Assembly: GCA_031553755.1 (NCBI GenBank)
Contig: JAVBKZ010000003.1
Coordinates: 1 to 64,000, forward strand
Source: JAIRVZ01 sp031553755
GTDB lineage: Bacteria > Bacteroidota > Bacteroidia > Bacteroidales > Azobacteroidaceae
DNA length: 64,000 bases
Direction: 5' to 3'
The translations under genes and the position numbers were made by a program. The notes under the pieces are model-generated. The model was not told the origin of the DNA, did no database searches, and saw only the letters and a list, made by a program, of their open reading frames with translations. Shown here piece after piece: positions 46,801-55,787 of this stretch. Position 1 is the first letter of the stretch; each line of letters starts with the position of its first letter.

Positions 46801-47714
46801 TGTGAATATACTTTGTATAAATTAGGATAGTCGGGAGACCAGAATTTGACACCTGACAATTGTACAGCAGTTTTCAAGATCTTGGTTTCTTCCGCGTTTA
46901 ATGTATTAGATTTAAATGTATTCTTACCGACCTCTTTTCCGTCACAATCAACAATAACTACAGTAAAGTCTACTGTTTTTGCTTGTTCATAAGTATTTTT
47001 GACTTCCGATTCAATCATGATTTCAGCAGTCTTAGCTGAAAGATCAATATTTTTCGCGTAAACATAGGTTCCGGAAGTTTTCATGTTGCTGTATAACGGC
47101 AAAGTTTGATAGAGTTTGTCCATTATATGCAGTTTTACATTGCTCACAATTCCTCCATAAACAGGATTGAAAGGAGTAGTGTTCCATACAAAATTAAATC
47201 CACTTTCGACTTCTTTATAACCCAATGTATTATCAACTTTTACGGCTAATATATTTTCAGCATTACCAAAATTGACATAATTTGAAATATCAATACCACA
47301 TGGTCCCACTCCGTTTTCATGGCGACCAACATAAGTTCCATTGATATAAAACTCACCAGCCTGACGAATGCCTTCAAATTCAACCATCACTTTTCGACCT
47401 GTCATGGAAACGTCTAATTTGAAACGTTTTCTATACCATGTTTTTCCGGCCCAACCGTAATCGCCACTACCTGTTACCCAAGTATCAAAGTGATCGATAT
47501 CATTGTAAGTGTGAGGCAAACTAACTGTTTTCCACGAAACATCATTGAATGTGATTGCTTGAGAATTCACGACATCTGCTTTATTGAATTTCCAGTCGTA
47601 ATTCAAATTATAAACTATCCGGTTATTTTGCGGAACCTGATAAGTATTCCCAAAAGATATGTTTACGAATATAATCGTAGAGAATATGATTGTATGTAAA
47701 AATCTCAATTTCAT
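43893..47714 (-). CDS. Large T9SS-sorted GH2 hydrolase with altered acid/base motif
   Basis: The protein has 1273 residues: signal peptide 1-22; GH2 jelly-roll (about 30-215, TWYRKRFKLDVSMTGRKVMV); Ig-like domain; TIM barrel (about 335-640); two Ig/bacterial DUF-type domains; a beta domain of the SYSINGGAFVTTEFS type; discoidin domain (about 953-1083); a second copy of that beta domain; T9SS sorting domain (about 1191-1273). The nucleophile is probably Glu504 (IWDAEYARAES). At the acid/base site the usual W-x-x-G-N-E reads FWEGGNQHI: Asn444 is kept but position 445 is Gln, with a Glu at 441. It might use Glu441 or be a binding protein. A gap of 124 bp separates it from the GH3 gene. Confidence 0.85.
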   Translation of the reverse strand: MKLRFLHTIIFSTIIFVNISFGNTYQVPQNNRIVYNLNYDWKFNKADVVNSQAITFNDVSWKTVSLPHTYNDIDHFDTWVTGSGDYGWAGKTWYRKRFKLDVSMTGRKVMVEFEGIRQAGEFYINGTYVGRHENGVGPCGIDISNYVNFGNAENILAVKVDNTLGYKEVESGFNFVWNTTPFNPVYGGIVSNVKLHIMDKLYQTLPLYSNMKTSGTYVYAKNIDLSAKTAEIMIESEVKNTYEQAKTVDFTVVIVDCDGKEVGKNTFKSNTLNAEETKILKTAVQLSGVKFWSPDYPNLYKVYSQLAVDNNVIDVCEIPLGVRKVEFNAAQGLTINGRFLYLDGYAPRTTMEWVNVGMVPDWMGEYDFLLIKESNGNFIRPMHVAPRQRDVEAADKFGVIYACPAGDAEGDNEGRQWEQRVELMRDVTIYFRNNPSVVFWEGGNQHIVPEHMQDMLNVRKQWDPHGGRFSGTRSTATDLLGIAEYGSTMDGVGGSSAIPIWDAEYARAESPRRVWDKYSPPNFGYKNIAYPSDNYTIVEYPENDFRLNSSEDLAMNNVRKYYDRWSRRGGQGLKEIMVGGAKIIFADGISHGRMEKTELARVTGSLDAARLPKQSFYALKAAQSDTSELHIVGHWSYPVGTKKTMYVVSNMDEVALAVYNTQGSLVKNYGKGTRAYQFEFSFPDVTWVQGKVVATGYKNGVAVKTKEIVSAGTPTKLRLTPVLGPDGFIADGSDVAMFDVEVTDDNGVRVPTDERRVDFTYSGEGIYLGGYNSGIQYSIFKDTLLTECGINRVFVRATRTAGDFTLSITSKGLTSASSTITSKSFNLENGLTAQMPQNYTIKTGEAPIIPEFRFQNVANAELNTEITSAITTVMGLETSKTIKIVNQSASATASYSINGGAFVTTEFSIANGDQIRVKMKSDTQYQTVRFVTFEIDGVQEMFTITTKKEPPASTLPNLALNKSVTASSEQANNEITKINDGNATSTRWAAANGTNPQSFTVDLQNPYDVARIEIVPYASRAFQFKVEGSLNNSEFFLLTDQSKNTVGGTIIPVDFEVKKARYLRVTISAGGWSSIYEFRAFESPKKTTPDQFQILSKTGLGLFSMAISEPFIVTGLEDKSEISLSDATEVAAYSVNGSLFTSDPSYVNNNDEIRVQLGTGSQYNTTYSVKVSIGGIFDYFRVTTGDQPNRVNTIDKNKNLIIYPNPATDHIVIGSPYTDVANIEIYTISGLLVKKEILESGNGRIELSDLKSGLYIIKYSNHTYIQYKQIILK

Positions 47715-47783
47715 TTTATGTTATGTTATGAGTCATGAGTTGTAAGATTTTTTACTGTTCCCTTTCTAAAAAAATTCCAACGA

Positions 47784-47817
47784 GATTCCGGCTAATCTTG
47801 AGGATCACGCCGGAACC
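47784..47817 (-). terminator. Hairpin after the GH3 lipoprotein gene
   Basis: On the minus strand GGTTCCGGC pairs with GCCGGAATC (nine pairs, one G-U) around a 16-nt loop, 22 bp after the stop at 47839. A T-rich run (AATTTTTTTAG) begins about 9 nt later. It probably ends or trims the susC-to-GH3 transcript. The rest of the 47715-47838 gap contains a short ATGTTATGTTATG repeat. Confidence 0.6.
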
Positions 47818-47838
47818 AAGTTTTCAACCTAATCTACT

Positions 47839-50082
47839 CTATTTCAACACGAACTTACTCTCCAATCCTTCCTCACTGTTTTTCGATATCCAAACTTTGA
47901 ATTCACCGGGTTCCAACAACAATTGACCTGCATTATTCCAAAATGACAGTTGTTCGGGTTTCAAAACAAATTTGACGTCTTGAGATTCTCCCGGTTTTAA
48001 TGTAATTCTCTTGAAATCTTTCAATTCTTTTACCGGACGAGTCACTGACGCGAATAAATCCCTGATGTATAGCTGTACCGTTTCAACAGCCTCTACATTT
48101 CCTGTATTTTTAATTGTACATGAAACTTCTAAAGAATCTTTAGTTCCTATTTCATTTTTAGAAAGTTTCATATCCGAATATTCAAAAGTGGTGTACGACA
48201 AACCATATCCGAAAGGATAGAGCGGTTTTTTTCCGGCATCCAAATGATAACTTGTACAACCCAATGAAACTTGCCCTGCTTCCAACGGTATGTCGTTCAA
48301 CAACATCAATTTATCTCCTGCTGGTCTTCCTGTTTGTTTGTGATTGTAATAAATAGGAATTTGTCCCACCATTTTAGGATAAGTAACCGGAAGTTTTCCT
48401 GAAGGAACTGCTTTTCCAAACAACAGATCAGCAATAGCAGGCCCTCCCATTGTTCCCGGATGCCAAGCATATAAAAACGCGTCAACTAAAGGTAATTCTT
48501 TGTATATTTCAACAGGTCTTCCGGCCATCATAATCAATACGATGGGTTTTCCCGCTTTTTTCAATTCCGCCAATAATTCTTTTTGCGCTCCTTGCAATGA
48601 AATATCCGCGAGGCAATGCGCTTCTCCCGACAAAATGGATTCTTCTCCTGCAAAAAACAAGACTACGTCACTCGTTTTCGCGGCATTCAATGCTTGTCCA
48701 AAAGCAGCCTTATTTGTATCTCTACTATAATCAAGCGTTTTTACGTAATTAATTTTAATCTTATTTCCATAGCTTTCTTTCAAAGCGGTTAACGGAGTTA
48801 CCGTACATTTTTTTTCACCATCGAATACCCATGTTCCCATCTGATCGTGAGGAGCATCTGCCATAGGGCCTATTATCGCGATACTTTTTATGTTTTCGGT
48901 TAACGGAAGAATGTTATTTTCATTTTTCAACAAGACACAGCTTTGAGTCGCGGCTTCTTTGGCTTTTGCCAAATTATCAACTGTGTAGAATCCATGTGAT
49001 GAAGGATTAGAAGCATACGGATTTTCAAACAATCCTAAGCGGAATTTCAATCGCAATATGTTTTTTACGGCATTGTCGATATCCGATTCCTTTATTTTTC
49101 CATCTTTTAATAATTTTTCCAGATTAGGTAAAAAAACATGTCCCATCATATCAATGTCAATACCTGACATTAATCCTTTTTCGGCAGCTTCATAATTATC
49201 TTTACAATAACCATGCGGAATCATTTCCGCCATAGAAGCCCAATCGCTGACTACCGCTCCATCAAATTTCCATTCTTCTCTCAAAATTGTTTTTGTCAGG
49301 AATGGATTTCCTGAACTCGGTATTCCATTTATTTCGTTGAAAGAGGTCATAAAGGTTTGAACTCCAGCATCGATGGCAGCTTTGAACGGAGGTAAATAAA
49401 TATTTCTCAACTGTTCCATAGAAATAACCGAAGTGTTGTAATCGCGTCCAGCTTCCACAGCTCCATATCCTACAAAGTGTTTCGCGCAAGCAAGCATCGA
49501 AGTCGGATTATTCAGGCTGTCTCCTTGAAAGCCTTTAATCATCGCTTGACCTAAAACCGAAGCTAAGAAAGGATCTTCACCTAAGCTTTCAACAATTCTA
49601 CCCCAACGAGCATCTCTCGAAATGTCAATCATTGGAGCAAAAGTCCATCGAATACCCACAGACGTAGCTTCTATAGCGGCTACGCGTCCTCCTATTTCTA
49701 CTATTTCGGGATTCCAACTTGCAGCTTGTGCCAATGGAACCGGAAAGATTGTTTTAAAACCGTGTATTACATCTCTCGCGAATATGAGTGGAATTTTTAA
49801 TCTGCTTTCCTCAACCGCTACTTTTTGAAGTTTATTGATTGTCTCCGAATCTACTTCATTTAATATTGAACCTACTTTTCCGAGTTTAATTTGTTCGACC
49901 ATATTATCTGAAAAACCTTCACCTGTAAGATTATTGAGTTGTCCGATTTTTTCTTCCAAGGTCATTTTAGATAAAAGTTCATTTATCTTTACCTCTTCTG
50001 AATTTTTATTTACAGATGAACAAGCCGTTAAAACTAATAACGACAATATTCCCACAAAAAGAGCTTTGCATTTCGTACCCAT
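47839..50082 (-). CDS. GH3 beta-glucosidase, lipoprotein (BglX-like)
   Basis: The protein has 747 residues. The signal peptide ends in a lipobox (VLTAC, Cys21), so it is lipid-anchored; it lacks the T9SS domain of its neighbours. The GH3 N-terminal domain (about 40-350) includes DVIHGFKTIFPVPLAQAASW, the KHFVGYGAVEAGRDYN motif and nucleophile Asp280 in GAVVSDWASM. The C-terminal domain (about 385-600) and a C-terminal FnIII-like domain (about 650-745) complete the BglX layout. It would cleave terminal glucose from beta-linked oligosaccharides, most likely in the periplasm after SusC import. It lies 26 bp downstream of the GH16 gene. Confidence 0.93.
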   Translation of the reverse strand: MGTKCKALFVGILSLLVLTACSSVNKNSEEVKINELLSKMTLEEKIGQLNNLTGEGFSDNMVEQIKLGKVGSILNEVDSETINKLQKVAVEESRLKIPLIFARDVIHGFKTIFPVPLAQAASWNPEIVEIGGRVAAIEATSVGIRWTFAPMIDISRDARWGRIVESLGEDPFLASVLGQAMIKGFQGDSLNNPTSMLACAKHFVGYGAVEAGRDYNTSVISMEQLRNIYLPPFKAAIDAGVQTFMTSFNEINGIPSSGNPFLTKTILREEWKFDGAVVSDWASMAEMIPHGYCKDNYEAAEKGLMSGIDIDMMGHVFLPNLEKLLKDGKIKESDIDNAVKNILRLKFRLGLFENPYASNPSSHGFYTVDNLAKAKEAATQSCVLLKNENNILPLTENIKSIAIIGPMADAPHDQMGTWVFDGEKKCTVTPLTALKESYGNKIKINYVKTLDYSRDTNKAAFGQALNAAKTSDVVLFFAGEESILSGEAHCLADISLQGAQKELLAELKKAGKPIVLIMMAGRPVEIYKELPLVDAFLYAWHPGTMGGPAIADLLFGKAVPSGKLPVTYPKMVGQIPIYYNHKQTGRPAGDKLMLLNDIPLEAGQVSLGCTSYHLDAGKKPLYPFGYGLSYTTFEYSDMKLSKNEIGTKDSLEVSCTIKNTGNVEAVETVQLYIRDLFASVTRPVKELKDFKRITLKPGESQDVKFVLKPEQLSFWNNAGQLLLEPGEFKVWISKNSEEGLESKFVLK

Positions 50083-50108
50083 ATCTTTTTGAAATTATTA
50101 TTTGATGT

Positions 50109-51278
50109 TTATTGTATATTTATTTTTACAGATTCTTCGTTTCCGTTTTTTGTTTTTAATTTTAAGATGTAATTACCTTTTGGTAAAGAAGAAATATTCA
50201 TCCGGTTAACTTGACGAGATTCGATTGTTTTTTGTCCTACGAGATTGTACAAAGTCATTTGTTCAGGAATATCGTTTCCTTCAGCGTTTACATATCCGTT
50301 CTCAGAATCAACATAAACATGAAACTTGGGAATTGATATTTTTTCGATTCCGGCAGGTAATGGTCCTGTATATTTTTCTCCTTCCTCTCCCTTTTGATAT
50401 ACCTTAACATAATCTACATACATTTTAGGCTCTTCATCTTCGTCTTTAAAAAATGCCGTGATTTTGCTTATGTTGCTATTTCCCGTAATACCTGTAAAAT
50501 TGCCTCCTATCGCAAGATTCAGAATCACATAATATGGTTTATGGAAATACCGTCCGACCTGTCCGGGATCAGTTCCTCCATTTATTCCCATTTCGAGGTA
50601 TGGTTCTTTATCCGGATTTTTATCCAAATCAAGGTACATGGATATCTTATCTTTAGACCAAATCAGCGTATATAAATGGAAATCATCCTGAATACTGTAT
50701 TCATTGGTGCGCGCTTTTCCCCAATTCGGATAAGCCCCTCCATTCCAACTTTCTCCCCAATGAAACCATCCGTTAAAATAATATTCCTGTGTGCTGTTTT
50801 TTATTCCGTTGGCGTTGCCTGTTTCAAGAATGTCAATTTCGCCACATTTTGGCCAACCGACGGTAGGATAATCGCCTCCCATCATCCAAAATGCCGGCCA
50901 TAAACCATTGGCTGTTTTAGGTAATTTAATGCGGCCTTCTATCTTTCCGTATTGAAATTCCATGTTTCCCTGAGTTTTCAATCTTCCGGAAGTACATTTT
51001 TTTCCTCCAAAATCTTCCAGTTTCGCGGTAAGAATCAAACTTCCAAGTCCGGAAATAGGTTCTTTTCCTAAAGATATATTTTCTTCCCTGTAATACTGCA
51101 ATTCATTATTTCCGCTGCCATTGCCGTCTATCTCTATTTTCCAAATATCTTTATTTAATGTCGCCGAATCGAAATTATCCTCCCATACTAATTTATATTC
51201 ATCCGACACTTTATCTTCCGAATAAGAAAACTGAAAGACAAAACCAAGTATAAGTGTTATTATTAGGTGTTTTTTCAT
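50109..51278 (-). CDS. GH16 endo-beta-1,3-glucanase (laminarinase), T9SS-sorted
   Basis: The protein has 389 residues: signal peptide 1-20, GH16 jelly-roll about 25-297, T9SS domain about 305-389. The catalytic motif GEIDILE gives nucleophile Glu147, Asp149 and acid/base Glu152. The spacing (E-I-D-I-L-E, no inserted Met) differs from the bulged E-x-D-x-x-E of laminarinases only slightly, so lichenase-like activity is possible. WPAFWMMGGDYPTVGWP and LIWSKDKISMYLD are further family markers. It would cleave beta-1,3-glucan outside the cell. It sits 11 bp after the GH128 gene. Confidence 0.93.
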   Translation of the reverse strand: MKKHLIITLILGFVFQFSYSEDKVSDEYKLVWEDNFDSATLNKDIWKIEIDGNGSGNNELQYYREENISLGKEPISGLGSLILTAKLEDFGGKKCTSGRLKTQGNMEFQYGKIEGRIKLPKTANGLWPAFWMMGGDYPTVGWPKCGEIDILETGNANGIKNSTQEYYFNGWFHWGESWNGGAYPNWGKARTNEYSIQDDFHLYTLIWSKDKISMYLDLDKNPDKEPYLEMGINGGTDPGQVGRYFHKPYYVILNLAIGGNFTGITGNSNISKITAFFKDEDEEPKMYVDYVKVYQKGEEGEKYTGPLPAGIEKISIPKFHVYVDSENGYVNAEGNDIPEQMTLYNLVGQKTIESRQVNRMNISSLPKGNYILKLKTKNGNEESVKINIQ

Positions 51279-51289
51279 GGATTTTTTAA

Positions 51290-53227
51290 TTATTTCCTTA
51301 TTATTTCATGATTCTTTACAACTCCGTCTGAGAATTGAAGTGTTAGGATATATATACCGGAAGCATAGCTACTCATGTTGATAAAATCCACATTTTTACT
51401 TTCAAATAATTTTCTACCATTTACATCCGACAAAATAATTTTCTCTACAATTTCAGACGATTGCAAGTATAATATATCTGTTACCGGATTTGGGAATACA
51501 TAAGATTTCCGGGCTTGAACAACATCAATATAACTTGCCACTTTTCCGTAAACATCTACACTATAAATAGAGAATCCATAGGCGCTTCCTCTCTTTATAC
51601 AATTTATCCTGACATAGCGGGCATCGACATTATTGATAATAATTCTTTCCTCTCCGGCAGAACCTGATGTTGTGGCAAAAACTTGTGTCCACGAAGATTT
51701 ATCCGTTGATACTTCAACATTGTATTGTGAAGCATAAGCGCCTTCCCAATTGACAATGATATCTGTTAATTTTATTACCGATTCCAAGTCGACTGTTACA
51801 GTTTTATTGTCTTCTTTATGCTTGCTTTCCCAACGTGTATTAGCTTTTCCGTCTGTAAGATATTCAACCGGTTGCAAGTCATTCACAGATGAAGATTCTG
51901 CAGGTTTATTTAATGCCCAATTGTTTCCAACCGGCTCCGGATAAGGAGGGGTCACACCTTCCGGATTAGGAGTCGGCTGGGGAACCGCTCCATTGTTGGT
52001 AATTACAAAATAATTAAGTTTTAAATTTCCTGAAGTTACCTTTAAGTTAATGGTTTGTTTTCCCGCATTGAGATTCACATTAAATTCCCGGTTTTCCCAA
52101 GTATTTGAAGATGATGGGATTTGTATCGAAACAGTTTCTTTCAATGATGTAACATTCAACGCCGCATCAGTATTTGAAAAAATACGAAAACGAAAGGTAT
52201 AATCTCCTGCACTCGGAATATCTACGTTATAACTTAATTCTTTTTCTTCTGAAAAATCATACATATTGATAACACCGGCTTCATCGGAAGTTTGTTCCAT
52301 ATATATGCCTTTTGTTTTGGAAATATAATGCTCTGCTTCTATACAAGCGTCTACGTTGTGATAAAAGCGACTATCGTAAGAAGACATATATGTCCAAACC
52401 ATACCGGTTTCAGTCAGAACACCTCTTTCCGTGCCATTGGTATTAGTCAATAACTCCATATAAGGATATGATGGTTTGGTATATTCGCTCCGGCGGGGAA
52501 TAAACCACGCATACCGCGCTACCATAGGATCTGTTTCGAGGTAATCGAGCAAATCAATCATTTCTTTACGTTGTACCAACGCTGTTCCTCCCTGGTTTTG
52601 AGTGAAGTTATCCCAAGCGCAAAATTCTGTGAGCCACACCGGCTTATTGTATTTTTTTATGTATTCCTGAACATATCCTTTTGTCGCCGATGCCCATCCC
52701 ATATAACTATGAATAGCGATACCATCGACATCGTCAATATCAATATAACTAAAAAATTCATCAAACCATTTGGCCGGAGTTCCATATTGAGACCAAGAAC
52801 TGTAGTTGCAAGCCGGAGAAATTATTTTCAAGTTCAATTCTTTTGCTAATTCTTTCAATGTAGGCCATTTATCGGCAGCCTGACGAGGAGTCAAATTAGC
52901 TTGTTCTTTGAAATTCGGTTCATTAAAGGCCAGGATATATTTACAATCAGGATGATCTTTCACATAATTTCTGATAGCATCAGAATTCCAGTTTCCATTC
53001 CATGTCATCGGACAAAATTCGTATCCGTAAACATTATAATAAGTATCAACAACATTATTAGGCGTAGTTCCCCAATTATAAAACCAAGAAGTTCCGGGTT
53101 GCAAGGCTTTCAAATCGGCGTTATTAGTAAAGTTAAAACTAACACCACGTTTAGGACTTCGTGTTTGAGAATATACAGAACAAACAAATCCCGCAAATAT
53201 TAATATGATGAGGAATATACGCTTCAT
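51290..53227 (-). CDS. GH128-like endo-beta-1,3-glucanase with CBM6/35-like and discoidin domains, T9SS-sorted
   Basis: The protein has 645 residues: signal peptide 1-20; GH128-type TIM barrel (about 22-265), starting with the characteristic KRGVSFNFTNNADLKAL and WFYNWGTTP; acid/base Glu103 in AFNEPNF; nucleophile Glu201 in WLTEFCAWDN. A CBM6/35-like domain follows (about 291-409, CIEAEHYISKTKGIYME), then a discoidin domain (about 436-562) and a sorting domain (about 576-645). GH128 cleaves beta-1,3-glucan; known in fungi and some bacteria. It is a paralogue of the next gene upstream, with an extra discoidin domain. Confidence 0.88.
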   Translation of the reverse strand: MKRIFLIILIFAGFVCSVYSQTRSPKRGVSFNFTNNADLKALQPGTSWFYNWGTTPNNVVDTYYNVYGYEFCPMTWNGNWNSDAIRNYVKDHPDCKYILAFNEPNFKEQANLTPRQAADKWPTLKELAKELNLKIISPACNYSSWSQYGTPAKWFDEFFSYIDIDDVDGIAIHSYMGWASATKGYVQEYIKKYNKPVWLTEFCAWDNFTQNQGGTALVQRKEMIDLLDYLETDPMVARYAWFIPRRSEYTKPSYPYMELLTNTNGTERGVLTETGMVWTYMSSYDSRFYHNVDACIEAEHYISKTKGIYMEQTSDEAGVINMYDFSEEKELSYNVDIPSAGDYTFRFRIFSNTDAALNVTSLKETVSIQIPSSSNTWENREFNVNLNAGKQTINLKVTSGNLKLNYFVITNNGAVPQPTPNPEGVTPPYPEPVGNNWALNKPAESSSVNDLQPVEYLTDGKANTRWESKHKEDNKTVTVDLESVIKLTDIIVNWEGAYASQYNVEVSTDKSSWTQVFATTSGSAGEERIIINNVDARYVRINCIKRGSAYGFSIYSVDVYGKVASYIDVVQARKSYVFPNPVTDILYLQSSEIVEKIILSDVNGRKLFESKNVDFINMSSYASGIYILTLQFSDGVVKNHEIIRK

Positions 53228-53236
53228 GATAAGTTG

Positions 53237-54715
53237 TTAATTATTTTCTTTCAAAATTTTTTCGATTGCTCTTCCTCCGTTTCCATATCTTACATCAAGA
53301 ATATACAATCCTGAATTGAAAGAATTCATGTCTATGGAAGTCACATTTTTTCCGGAGTAAACAAGTTTTCCGCAAACATCATATAAGGAAACTTCTGAAT
53401 TATCTGCCGGTAATTGAAGATAAAGCATGTCTTTTACAGGATTAGGGAAAATAGCTACTTTATCTATGGCAGTCGTTTCAACGGAAGAAGGAGCATTAGC
53501 GGATTTAGAAATTGCCCACCAATTCATTTTAAGTCCTCCTTTTGCATAATCAAGACGAATTTTTTGTTTTCCTGCTTTTAGATTGACTTTGCATTGTTGA
53601 GTATTCCAATTTCCAACTCCTTTTTTCTCAAACAAATAAGATGTCAAAACTTCTTGATTGACAGAAACTCTCAACTGAGAATCATCATTGTATTCAGCGC
53701 AAACTCTAAAAAATAGATTATATTCCCCGTCTTCCGGAACATTCACATTATACTCCACCCAGTCTTTTACATCAAAATCCGACAGATTAATATGTCCTGA
53801 TTCATCAGTCGTTTCTTCCAAATGAATTCCAGACATTCTTATATAATGAGCATTTGATATCCTTTGGTCTAATGAAAAATAAAAATTATCGTCATAAGAA
53901 GACATGTGTGTGAATATTTTTCCCAATTCAATTAATACTCCTTCGTATCTTGGGCTCAATAGTTGCATGTAAGGATACTTTCCATCCCAACCACGCTCCT
54001 TAAACCAAGCATACCGATACACCATAGGTTCTTTTTCTAAATAATCTAAGGTTTCTACTAAAAATTTCTTTTGAGAATTTTGTGTTGTACCAGTTTCCCA
54101 AGCACAAAATTCTGTCAACCAAATGGGTTTACCATATTTTTTATATTTTTCAATATTAGAAGCAATGGATCCGGCAGAACCCATATAGAGATGTACCGCA
54201 ATATGATCTACGCGACAGTCTTTACATAAAGAAAAGAACTCGTCATACCATTTGAAAGGATCTTGATAAGGAGGATTATTACTAAAGTTAAGGGCAGGTC
54301 CCACAATCGTTAAACCAAATTCATCGGCAACTTCTTGCATTTCGGGCCACCTTTCAGCCGCCTTTTCTGGTGTCATATTAGCTTGGTCCGTAAAGTTCGG
54401 TTCATTAAAAGCTAAGATATATTTTGTTTCAGGATGATTTATTATAAAATTACGGAGTTTTTCTTTGGTATAATTACCGTTCCATACCATGGGAACAAAT
54501 TCTACTCCATTTTTTTTAAACCCTGCATCATTTCCCGAACCTGTATGTCCCCAATTATATCCCCAAGCAAGACCGGCTCTCAACGCATCTAAGTCTGCAT
54601 CATAAAGAACATTATAACCAACTCCCCGTTTGAAGCTTTTTGTTTGAGCATGGGAAAAAGAAATACTAAACAAAAAACATACGAGAATGGTAAATGAAGT
54701 AATTGTGTATTTCAT
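53237..54715 (-). CDS. GH128-like endo-beta-1,3-glucanase with CBM6-like domain, T9SS-sorted
   Basis: The protein has 492 residues: signal peptide 1-23; TIM barrel (about 24-265, KRGVGYNVLYDADLDALRAG); acid/base Glu105 in AFNEPNF; nucleophile Glu202 in WLTEFCAWET. A CBM6-like domain (about 278-402, RISNAHYIRMSGIHLEE) and a sorting domain (about 420-492, VAIFPNPVKDMLYLQLP) follow. It lies 9 bp upstream of its paralogue. The two probably arose by tandem duplication and then differed in binding domains. A different preference for glucan length or branching is inferred. Confidence 0.88.
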   Translation of the reverse strand: MKYTITSFTILVCFLFSISFSHAQTKSFKRGVGYNVLYDADLDALRAGLAWGYNWGHTGSGNDAGFKKNGVEFVPMVWNGNYTKEKLRNFIINHPETKYILAFNEPNFTDQANMTPEKAAERWPEMQEVADEFGLTIVGPALNFSNNPPYQDPFKWYDEFFSLCKDCRVDHIAVHLYMGSAGSIASNIEKYKKYGKPIWLTEFCAWETGTTQNSQKKFLVETLDYLEKEPMVYRYAWFKERGWDGKYPYMQLLSPRYEGVLIELGKIFTHMSSYDDNFYFSLDQRISNAHYIRMSGIHLEETTDESGHINLSDFDVKDWVEYNVNVPEDGEYNLFFRVCAEYNDDSQLRVSVNQEVLTSYLFEKKGVGNWNTQQCKVNLKAGKQKIRLDYAKGGLKMNWWAISKSANAPSSVETTAIDKVAIFPNPVKDMLYLQLPADNSEVSLYDVCGKLVYSGKNVTSIDMNSFNSGLYILDVRYGNGGRAIEKILKENN

Positions 54716-54756
54716 GTTTGCTTTGTTTTCAATATTAAATTTGGAAAAGTGAAAAA

Positions 54757-54804
54757 GGAGGATGTCTAAAAAGTCTGTCTAATTAAACATTTCAGACACC
54801 CTCC
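54757..54804 (-). terminator. Rho-independent-like terminator after the small surface protein gene
   Basis: On the minus strand GGAGGGTGTCT pairs with AGACATCCTCC (11 pairs, one G-U) around a 26-nt loop, followed at once by TTTTTCACTTTTCC. It starts 15 bp after the stop at 54820. The plus-strand version has an A-C mismatch at the wobble, so it works as minus-strand RNA. It would end part of the susC transcripts before the hydrolase genes. Confidence 0.75.
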
Positions 54805-54819
54805 ATGAAAAGACAATCT

Positions 54820-55728
54820 TTATTTGATTATCACTTTAGCAACAGCTCCTTCAGATTTTACTACATACACACCTTTAACTAAGCCTGTTGTAGAAATTAT
54901 ATTATCAACACTGGATCCTACATTTGCTCCTGATAAATTATATAAATAAGCGGGAGAATTCGTATTTAAAATTTCAATTTCTGAATCCCTTACAACAACC
55001 TCCAATGCATCTGCTTTAGATGATTTAATTCCATTATTTTTAGTTTTATAGAAGAATATTGCATCTAACGCGAAGTCCATCGGTTGAGCGCCACTTAATA
55101 CACAAAAATAATTACCGCCAAATACATCACGTGCTGAAAAACCTTCGAAAGAAGACACAGGAAGATTTACTTCGTTCCATCCTGTTGTACTCCAATTTGG
55201 AGTTACATTAGGATATACTTTACCTGTCTTATCATCTGAAGCAGTACCAACACCTACAGAGAAATGCGCGTGAGCTTCATTTGTTCCACAAAAATAAACA
55301 TGGTGCGCACGCGTATTAGATGTTGATTTGAAAGCGCCGTGAAAATACCAGCCTTCAGAAATCAACTTAGTAAAATCTACTTTTAATGGAGCTCCTGTTG
55401 TAGGAGCGTCTACCGCGCAAAAACCAAGACCAGACCAACCAGCTATCACATTAAGATTCAAATAACCTCCGATGTTGTCATAAAAACCTTTTCCTGTCGC
55501 AGCCGGTGCGGAATAAGTATTGTCCCATAACCAAAGTTTTAGTGCATTATCATTGATACGCAAATCCTGAACAATTTTCGTATCCAGATCATTATCTTCC
55601 ATTACCAACTGGTTCATGTAAATCGGAATAATTTTTTCAATTGTAGAAAGATCTAATTTCGCATAGGCATTGAACCCAAAAACAGCAATCGATGCAATCA
55701 TGCATGTCAATGTAAAAATTCTTTTCAT
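54820..55728 (-). CDS. Small T9SS-sorted surface protein, probable glycan-binding
   Basis: The protein has 302 residues: signal peptide 1-23; one beta-sandwich domain (about 25-235) with many aromatic residues (GWYFHGAFKSTSNTRAHHVY, WSTTGWNEVNLP); then a short T9SS sorting domain (about 245-302, ending VAKVIIK). It occupies the position just after susD where surface glycan-binding proteins (SusE/SusF-like) are encoded. I do not recognise the domain family. The sorted ending is unusual because SusE-type proteins are normally lipoproteins. Confidence 0.7.
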   Translation of the reverse strand: MKRIFTLTCMIASIAVFGFNAYAKLDLSTIEKIIPIYMNQLVMEDNDLDTKIVQDLRINDNALKLWLWDNTYSAPAATGKGFYDNIGGYLNLNVIAGWSGLGFCAVDAPTTGAPLKVDFTKLISEGWYFHGAFKSTSNTRAHHVYFCGTNEAHAHFSVGVGTASDDKTGKVYPNVTPNWSTTGWNEVNLPVSSFEGFSARDVFGGNYFCVLSGAQPMDFALDAIFFYKTKNNGIKSSKADALEVVVRDSEIEILNTNSPAYLYNLSGANVGSSVDNIISTTGLVKGVYVVKSEGAVAKVIIK

Positions 55729-55787
55729 GATACTTAAATTTTTTAAATTGAATTAATAAATAAAATTGAATTATAATTTAGAATTTG

